DNA from: Crocinitomicaceae bacterium
GTDB taxonomy: Bacteria; Bacteroidota; Bacteroidia; Flavobacteriales_D; Crocinitomicaceae
NCBI GenBank assembly: GCA_017984635.1
Contig: JAGNZC010000026.1
Coordinates: 1-38,061, forward strand
DNA length: 38,061 nt
Reading direction: 5' to 3'
Of this stretch, positions 33,701-38,061 are shown in pieces. Both the position numbers and the translations under genes were made by a program. Numbering within the stretch: the stretch's first letter is position 1; each line of letters starts with the position of its first letter. Under the pieces are notes generated by a model. That model searched no databases. It was given only the letters and a program-made list of their open reading frames with translations, and was not told where the DNA came from.

Positions 33701-33992
33701 TATAATTGCGAATGAATTGTTGGATGACCAAATCATTCCAAATATTATTACAGCAAATGGCGATGGAATCAACGATACTTGGAATTTAGATCAACAAATT
33801 GATATCTGCCTAGAATACGAAGTCATTGTATTGAATCGTTGGGGAGAAATCGTTTATAAAACGGAGCAATTTGGCAACAATTTTAGTGGTTTAAACATCA
33901 ATGGAGAAGCTTTAACGGAAGGAGTTTATTTTTATGTTATTGAAGCTGATTCTCAAAAAAGAGTTGGAAATATTACCGTATCTAGAAATTAA
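30726..33992 (+). CDS. Large T9SS-exported protein with beta-propeller-like and Ig/PKD repeats
   Basis: The 1088-aa product starts with a signal peptide (MLNKHFLLFILLFSLSTFAQ). Residues about 25-400 hold repeats of the form TxDGGFxxTG...DIYVYRLDxxGNxxWxKxFGG, as in secreted beta-propeller proteins. The middle has Ig-like segments with Cys pairs and xxAGxD...LxAxGAxxYxWSNG units, and a PKD domain with YTWDYGDNS. The last 90 residues (NIITANGDGINDTWNL...VIVLNRWGEIVYKT...) are a type-B T9SS sorting domain. It is probably anchored or released at the cell surface. Start is chosen after the promoter box; the signal peptide begins there. Confidence 0.85.
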   Translation: MLNKHFLLFILLFSLSTFAQNNTFYRKYNLPGMQGALQIVPTSDGGFAATGQHESSSVGSGHGECDIYVYRLDVCGNILWFKLFGTNVQEGGKSITQTADGGFIVSGLAGGQGFNLKIDQNGNQVWYKRYNVSWMMYAEETPTGDIVCLGQSSNVLYLMKTTSTGNVIWSKALTGMGDHGLYLKNLSNGDIILTSSKENYGTDVIVGRFSSTGNPIWMKKYGGTGYSDADHTVWSNKGVVDETTGTMYVTSPTLAGGLGGENILVAKINITNGNVIWGKAIGGVGRDQSRDIVKYPGGYAILGQTNSFPSSTNTITGITQALNDLDVLLFSFDENGAIQWSRSYGGNERDKGVGLRFNNDNGFNISAFSSSSFFGNTDDSMDPLFIKTDSIGKVSCQMSSPTLSSVALNLTAVSVGSVSTFNATSSSPTIGTLNYTPNDSYLCQACTTVPVFTPSDTTVCVGDTVFFNNTTSIGLTCFQEWEINGDFFSGSTNPFYTWDTPGNKHVYLYSTCGASSDTFDIVIHVYQPEITAPPSVCIDNAPIQLTTNIAGGTWAGPSITNTATGMFNPSINSGLHPISYTIPQLCTVYDTIMVNVLPPVDAGPNVTRCGTYDSLIGAIAQPGINYSWNTMANLNNQLIAQPQLTLTNSNNTNVLSALYILTATHATTLCDDKDTLIITINPIPLVNAGQDFSFCQFDPIHLNASGAVNYNWSNAVPDGQDFNQTIDTAYYGVLGTNQYGCVDTDTIQVTMHYLPPIFAGNDTVLCKDSPYLLNGTGGVSYVWSNGIQNTNTFLPPLGTSSYIVVGTDIYGCVNSDTVILTVYNNPTPSFDFTVDCYAHLVYFTNTTAASSSLNPSANLSYTWDYGDNSAIETTISPNHLYPDVAGYSVVLTATSSEGNCARTYTQTIPVPTIPTVDFQTLLSCDLKAAYTGSIQPVSTPIINNNWHFGDSTHSLNTTTNSMHVYGSPGTFNVEYEVTTDENCVYKISLPVTIIANELLDDQIIPNIITANGDGINDTWNLDQQIDICLEYEVIVLNRWGEIVYKTEQFGNNFSGLNINGEALTEGVYFYVIEADSQKRVGNITVSRN

Positions 33993-33997
33993 AAATT

Positions 33998-34294
33998 ATG
34001 AAAAAAATCATCTTTATTGGGTTATTATTAAGTGTAAGCATCTGTTTTGGACAAAAAACAAATTACATTATTTCTGCCAATGCCAATGCATTGATGTGCC
34101 CATTTTTATCACCCAAGCTAATGACAGCATTGGAGAAAAAGGGTGCGAAAGACATGCTTAAAACAACTGATTTAAAATTGACATTTTATTGTTTAGCAAA
34201 TGAAAAAATCAGTAATGAAAAGATTTTAGAGTTGGTTGAAAACATTGGGTACGATCCTAAACAATTTCAAATAACGACAACAGAAGAAAATTAA
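33998..34294 (+). CDS. Small secreted HMA-like protein with one motif cysteine
   Basis: The 98-aa protein has a signal peptide (about 1-18, ending CFGQ). The rest follows the heavy-metal-associated domain pattern beta-alpha-beta-beta-alpha-beta: ISANANALMCPFLSPKLMTALEKKGAKD, then LKLTFYCLANEKISNEKILELVENIGYDP. The usual MxCxxC metal site reads MCPFL here, so only the first Cys is kept; metal binding is doubtful. It starts 5 bp after the large T9SS protein gene and is probably co-transcribed. Homology to HMA is my judgement from the pattern, not confirmed. Confidence 0.6.
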   Translation: MKKIIFIGLLLSVSICFGQKTNYIISANANALMCPFLSPKLMTALEKKGAKDMLKTTDLKLTFYCLANEKISNEKILELVENIGYDPKQFQITTTEEN

Positions 34295-34346
34295 ATTCGA
34301 GGGCTTTAAAATCATTTTTTTTTGTAATCTTGTAAAAAAGAAAAAA

Positions 34347-34805
34347 ATGGCTATTCCCTCCGTCTTTACTGAAGAAACAAGTGCGTTAATTATTGCGCGA
34401 ATTGAGCTATTAACTCCTTCAACTCCAGCTTTGTGGGGGGAAATGGATGTTGCACAAATGTTCGCACATTGCAACATTACCTATGAAATGTTATATGAAA
34501 ACAAGCACAAACAACCCAATCTTATCGTGCGTTTTATCTTGAAATTATTGGTTAAACCAATGGTAACGGGTGAAAAAAGTTATAAAAAAAACACGCATAC
34601 AGCCCCTGCATTTATTATTGCAGATGCCAAGCAATTTGAAGCAGAAAAAACGCGCTTAATCGCCTACATACATCGCACGCAACAACTAGGTGCTGCACAT
34701 TTTGAGGGTTTACCTTCCTTGTCTTTTGGAAAATTAACCAGCCAAGAATGGAACAATTTATTTTTCAAACACCTTGATCATCACTTATCTCAATTTGGCG
34801 TTTAA
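34347..34805 (+). CDS. DUF1569 (DinB-like) protein
   Basis: The 152-aa protein matches DUF1569, a DinB/YfiT-like four-helix family: W-G-E-M-D-V-A-Q-M-F-A-H near residue 30-42, conserved basic and aromatic helices, then LTSQEWNNLFFKHLDHHLSQFGV, whose His residues could complete a metal site. Members are of unknown biochemical role and may be thiol- or metal-dependent transferases. The stop codon is directly followed by the ATG of the next gene (0 bp), so they are likely coupled. No signal peptide. Confidence 0.8.
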   Translation: MAIPSVFTEETSALIIARIELLTPSTPALWGEMDVAQMFAHCNITYEMLYENKHKQPNLIVRFILKLLVKPMVTGEKSYKKNTHTAPAFIIADAKQFEAEKTRLIAYIHRTQQLGAAHFEGLPSLSFGKLTSQEWNNLFFKHLDHHLSQFGV

Positions 34806-35663
34806 ATGAACGAGTCAATTATTCTTCAAAACAGCGCATTAAAAGCGCGCATCCATTTTTTGGGAGCTGAATTAGTCGAGCTTTCAACCTTAACAGGCGA
34901 AAACATTCTTTGGGAAAAAGACGACGCTATCTGGAACAGAACGGCACCTAATTTATTTCCAATTGTTGGGCGTTTGCTAAATGATACGTACACTTGGAAA
35001 GGAAAAGAATACACCATGCGTCAACATGGATTTGCCCGCGATCAAAAATTTGAAGTTACCCAGCAAACAGCAACTTCTGTATGCTTGTTACTTAAAGCAA
35101 ACGCATCAACACGCTTGCAATTTCCATTTGAATTTGAATTTGAAGTCACTTACACACTTGAAGGGAATCAAATTCAGGTTTCTCATTGCACGCGTAATTT
35201 GACCGCTGATAAAATGCCTTATTCCGTTGGTGGTCACCCAGGATTTGCACTGAAAGACAAATTATCCAATCACGAATTACAGTTTTCCAATGCGTTTCAA
35301 GCGGAGCGCTGTTTAATTGAAGGTAATTATTATTCTGGCGCTACAAAAACGATGAACATTGCACCTGCTTTACCGCTTGACTTCAGTCTTTTTGCATCCG
35401 ATGCGTTGGTTTTCAAACAACCTCCTTTTCAATCTGTCACACTCGCGCACACAACAAAAGGAAAACTAGTAACGCTTCATTTTGATTCCTTAGATGCCAT
35501 TGGTTTTTGGACCAAAGAACATGCGCCGTTTTTCTGTATAGAACCTTGGTGGGGCTGGGCAGATGCACATTCACACAATGGAAACCTAGCAGAAAAAGAC
35601 GGCATGCATTGGTTAAATGCTGGCGAAGAAGAAACGTTGGTGTATTGGTTGGAAGTTTTTTGA
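34806..35663 (+). CDS. Aldose 1-epimerase family protein
   Basis: The 285-aa protein belongs to the galactose-mutarotase-like superfamily of the LacX/YeaD-type: N-terminal GAELVELSTLTGENILWEKD, PNLFPIVGRL, the conserved RQHGFARDQ with a catalytic-type His, YSVGGHPGFAL with the second His, and CIEPWWGWAD near the C-terminus. The family epimerises C1 of aldoses or hexose-6-phosphates. The exact sugar cannot be told. Directly coupled to the DUF1569 gene. No signal peptide, so cytosolic. Confidence 0.85.
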   Translation: MNESIILQNSALKARIHFLGAELVELSTLTGENILWEKDDAIWNRTAPNLFPIVGRLLNDTYTWKGKEYTMRQHGFARDQKFEVTQQTATSVCLLLKANASTRLQFPFEFEFEVTYTLEGNQIQVSHCTRNLTADKMPYSVGGHPGFALKDKLSNHELQFSNAFQAERCLIEGNYYSGATKTMNIAPALPLDFSLFASDALVFKQPPFQSVTLAHTTKGKLVTLHFDSLDAIGFWTKEHAPFFCIEPWWGWADAHSHNGNLAEKDGMHWLNAGEEETLVYWLEVF

Positions 35664-35677
35664 AAAGAAATTACTGA

Positions 35678-36616
35678 TCAAAACTGATCCAACATTCTTA
35701 CACTTCTACTAACAATTCTTCGTTTGTTCACTTTTAAGCGGTAACTTAAAACCAATTCGTGTGAACCTGTTGTATACTTGTTGAGTTCTGAAGTGGTGTA
35801 ATCGTAACTGTAACCCACTACAAAATTTTTGTTTTTGTAGCCGGCTAAGATCGAAACAGCATCCAAATGACGGTAAGCTAAACCAGCGTAGAAAATACCT
35901 TTGTACAACAAACGTGAACCCAAATCAAATTGCATTGGTGTATTGAAGGTGGTTCTGAATACACCAAATGATTCCAATTCTATTCCACGTTGCAACTCCG
36001 CTAAATAAGAGGCCGTGAAGTTAACTTGACGCACCAAACGATTATCAGAACCTGTTGTGAATTCGTTCCATTTATTCATGCGTTTTTCAATTAACTGATT
36101 TGCTGATAAGCCAATTTTTAATCGATCGTCTAACACATATGCTAAACCAAAATTTACATCTGGATTCACTTGATTTAATTGCGTGAATAAACTTTGGTCT
36201 GTATGAACGGATGCCACAATATTGGATCCATCATATGCGTATTGATTGATTACGCCAGCCAAACCTGTAGCTAAATAAGAACGGTCATTCAATACAATTC
36301 GATAGCTGAAATTCAATGCCACACCACGTTGACTAATTGCACCACCCATATCGTCTGAAAAAAGCATCCCGCCCAAACCAATGTTTTGGTCTTCTAAAAA
36401 TGTATGACCTCCTACTGTAATCGTTGAAGGACCATTGAATCCTAACCATTGGTTGCGATACGTAACTTGAACAGGTGAAAAACGTTCATTACCTGTAAAT
36501 GCAGGATTAATCACGTAATCATTGAAAAAATAGTTTGAAAAGATAGGCAATTGTTGTGCGTTGATACACGCAACAAAACCAAAAATCAAAATGAAACTTA
36601 AGCTATTCTTTTTCAT
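35678..36616 (-). CDS. PorP/SprF family T9SS-associated outer-membrane protein
   Basis: The 312-aa protein has a signal peptide (about 1-20, ending NAQ) and the PorP/SprF pattern: QQLPIFSNYFFNDYVINPAFTGN, VQVTYRNQWLGFNG, then alternating beta strands (GLGGMLFSDDMGGAISQRG, NFVVGYSYDYT) of a predicted outer-membrane barrel. SprF in Flavobacterium is needed for SprB secretion. The ATG lies 2 bp after the stop of the SprB-like gene, so the two are coupled and probably act as a substrate/partner pair. Confidence 0.92.
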   Translation of the reverse strand: MKKNSLSFILIFGFVACINAQQLPIFSNYFFNDYVINPAFTGNERFSPVQVTYRNQWLGFNGPSTITVGGHTFLEDQNIGLGGMLFSDDMGGAISQRGVALNFSYRIVLNDRSYLATGLAGVINQYAYDGSNIVASVHTDQSLFTQLNQVNPDVNFGLAYVLDDRLKIGLSANQLIEKRMNKWNEFTTGSDNRLVRQVNFTASYLAELQRGIELESFGVFRTTFNTPMQFDLGSRLLYKGIFYAGLAYRHLDAVSILAGYKNKNFVVGYSYDYTTSELNKYTTGSHELVLSYRLKVNKRRIVSRSVRMLDQF

Positions 36617-36618
36617 GC

Positions 36619-38061
36619 TTATTGTTTTAATGTAACAACACCATTGAATTTTCTGCCATCAGACAATTCTACGATGTAATAATAATCTGCTGTAGGAAGC
36701 ATTACACCTCCATAAATCCCATTCCATGTTGGGAATAATTCACTTCCTTCAAACACTTTTAATCCCCAACGATTGAACACTAAAATCTTAGAATTAGGAT
36801 AGTTTTCTATGCCGTAAATCGTCCAATCATCATTATCTGAATCATTGTTTGGCGAGAAACCTGTTGGTATGATGACATCTAAACCTGGTGAATTATTAAT
36901 GAGTTGTACAATTGTTGTAAGGGAATCTTTACAACCCAAAGAGGAACTTACCACTAAGGAAACAAAATAGGTTGCTGTTACCAAAGGCTGATACGTGTAA
37001 GATGGGTTTTCCGCGGTTGATGTTCCAATTAAATCACCAAAATCCCACTCATACGTTGCTGCTCCTGTTGAAAGGTTCACAAAATCAAAGGTTGAATTTG
37101 GCGCATATTGTGTTGGTGTTAACGTGTAAAAATTGGCGTTTGGATAATCACCAACCGTAACTGTAATATCATCTGTATTCACACAACCTGCAGCACTTGT
37201 TGCCGTAACACCATAGGTTGCTGTTGTACTTGGATTGAATGGTAAGTTATTGACAACTCCTCCACCCCAAACGATTGAGCCATTACTCACGGCATTTAAA
37301 GCAACTGCTTGACCTTTACAAATGATTCGATCTGGACCAGCATCAACAGTTGGCAAAGGTGTTACCACGGCAATTACTTGGTCGGTGTTGGTACAACCAT
37401 TGGCACCATTTGCGGTTACCGTTAAGGTCATTGTTACTGTTGGAATGAAATAATCTCCATTAATTAAACCATTGCTCCAGCTATATGAAACACCAGATCC
37501 AGTTGCCGTAAATGAAAGAGAATCACCTAAACAAACTGATTGATCTATTCCTGCATTTACTGATGGTAACGGTTTCGTTGTTAGGGTGATTTGATCTGTG
37601 TTTTGACAACCATTGGCATCAATACCTGTTACTGTATATGTTGTTGAAGCTGAAACAGTAAATGGAACATTATTCGTTACACCATTGTTCCACGTATAAC
37701 TTGTTGCTCCTGTACCACTTAAAGTATATGTTGTTTGTTCACACAACAAGGTATCGTTTCCAGCAAAAACTATTGGCAATGGATTTACGGTTACTGTAAC
37801 TGAATCAGAATTAGTACAACCATTCGCATTCGTTCCAACCACCGTATAGGTTAAAGTTGTAGTTGGATAAAAAGCTGTTGCATTCACCACCCCATTGTTC
37901 CAAACATACGTTAAAGCTCCTGTAGCAGTTAATTGAGTAGAATCTCCAATACATATCGACACATTATTTCCTGCATTTACAGGCGGCAAAGTATTAACTG
38001 TAACCAAAATTTGATCTGTATTTTTACAGCCATTGGCATCCGTACCCGTTACGGTATATGT
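36619..38061 (-). CDS. SprB-like repeat adhesin with type-B T9SS sorting domain (N-terminal part outside window)
   Basis: The frame is open to the window edge, so 480 C-terminal residues are seen and the true start lies beyond 38061; an in-frame TTG at 38007 is not the start. It holds at least four tandem units of about 70 aa beginning VxAGxD...CxGxx...LxATGAxxYxWxNG...TYTVxGTxANGCxNxD...VTVxPLP, then a PKD domain (YEWDFGDLIG) and a 90-residue type-B sorting domain (IIPTGFSPNNDSDNDDW...ILVFNRWGLKVFEG). Proteins of this kind, such as SprB, are gliding adhesins exported by T9SS. The adjacent PorP/SprF gene supports this. Confidence 0.88.
   Translation of the reverse strand, partial: TYTVTGTDANGCKNTDQILVTVNTLPPVNAGNNVSICIGDSTQLTATGALTYVWNNGVVNATAFYPTTTLTYTVVGTNANGCTNSDSVTVTVNPLPIVFAGNDTLLCEQTTYTLSGTGATSYTWNNGVTNNVPFTVSASTTYTVTGIDANGCQNTDQITLTTKPLPSVNAGIDQSVCLGDSLSFTATGSGVSYSWSNGLINGDYFIPTVTMTLTVTANGANGCTNTDQVIAVVTPLPTVDAGPDRIICKGQAVALNAVSNGSIVWGGGVVNNLPFNPSTTATYGVTATSAAGCVNTDDITVTVGDYPNANFYTLTPTQYAPNSTFDFVNLSTGAATYEWDFGDLIGTSTAENPSYTYQPLVTATYFVSLVVSSSLGCKDSLTTIVQLINNSPGLDVIIPTGFSPNNDSDNDDWTIYGIENYPNSKILVFNRWGLKVFEGSELFPTWNGIYGGVMLPTADYYYIVELSDGRKFNGVVTLKQ

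Noticed and set aside
36972..37160. 62-codon plus-strand ORF within the SprB-like gene
   Set aside because: It is a shadow frame of the clear minus-strand repeat/PKD coding sequence.

Overview
The window is about 38 kb of AT-rich chromosome from a member of the Bacteroidota, most likely order Flavobacteriales and possibly near Crocinitomicaceae/Fluviicola; the genus is inference only. The evidence is: secreted proteins ending in type IX secretion (T9SS) sorting domains, a PorP/SprF protein, Bacteroidota-type ParC/ParE, DUF4293 and DUF721 proteins, and many -7 promoter boxes of the Bacteroidota form TAnnTTTG with almost no Shine-Dalgarno sequences. Most genes are housekeeping. No tRNA, rRNA, CRISPR array, prophage or intact insertion sequence was seen.

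Layout. 1-2.0 kb (minus): membrane TPR protein, ribH, and a phosphohexomutase cut by the window edge, in one operon. 2.3-3.7 kb (plus): recF and a DUF721/DciA-like gene. 3.7-6.0 kb: a small membrane protein, two lipoproteins and a HigA-like HTH regulator with a clear palindromic operator. 6.2-9.2 kb: DUF4293 and the ABC-F ATPase Uup, flanked by palindrome- and repeat-rich intergenic DNA. 9.2-13 kb (minus): chorismate synthase, a T9SS-exported esterase and phosphoglucomutase. 13-17.6 kb: a lectin-like T9SS protein, ornithine aminotransferase and a SIMPL protein. 17.7-22.3 kb (minus): parE-parC. 22.4-25.2 kb (minus): a tight pyrR-pyrB-STAS-RNase Z operon. 25.2-30.4 kb (minus): repeat-rich spacer, a glycosyltransferase/polysaccharide-deacetylase fusion, and an ABC-2 exporter operon (ATPase, permease, LolA-like protein). 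30.4-30.7 kb: a strongly structured RNA or attenuator candidate. 30.7-35.7 kb (plus): a 1088-aa T9SS protein, a small HMA-like protein, a DUF1569 protein and an aldose-1-epimerase-like protein. 35.7-38.1 kb (minus): PorP/SprF behind a truncated repeat-containing SprB-like adhesin.

How it fits together. Three type-B T9SS substrates, one type-A substrate and a PorP/SprF protein point to surface adhesion, gliding or secretion functions. The rest is core metabolism, replication/repair and envelope biology. I found no convincing multi-gene defence or mobile system. The most unusual signals are non-coding: a promoter/multi-hairpin/terminator unit before the ABC operon with a possible antiterminator pairing; an AAACCACT octamer concentrated in intergenic DNA, always in the sense direction of a nearby gene; a terminator that doubles as the next gene's promoter; operator-like repeats at recF and at the HTH gene; and two copies of an intergenic repeat, one split by about 54 bp.
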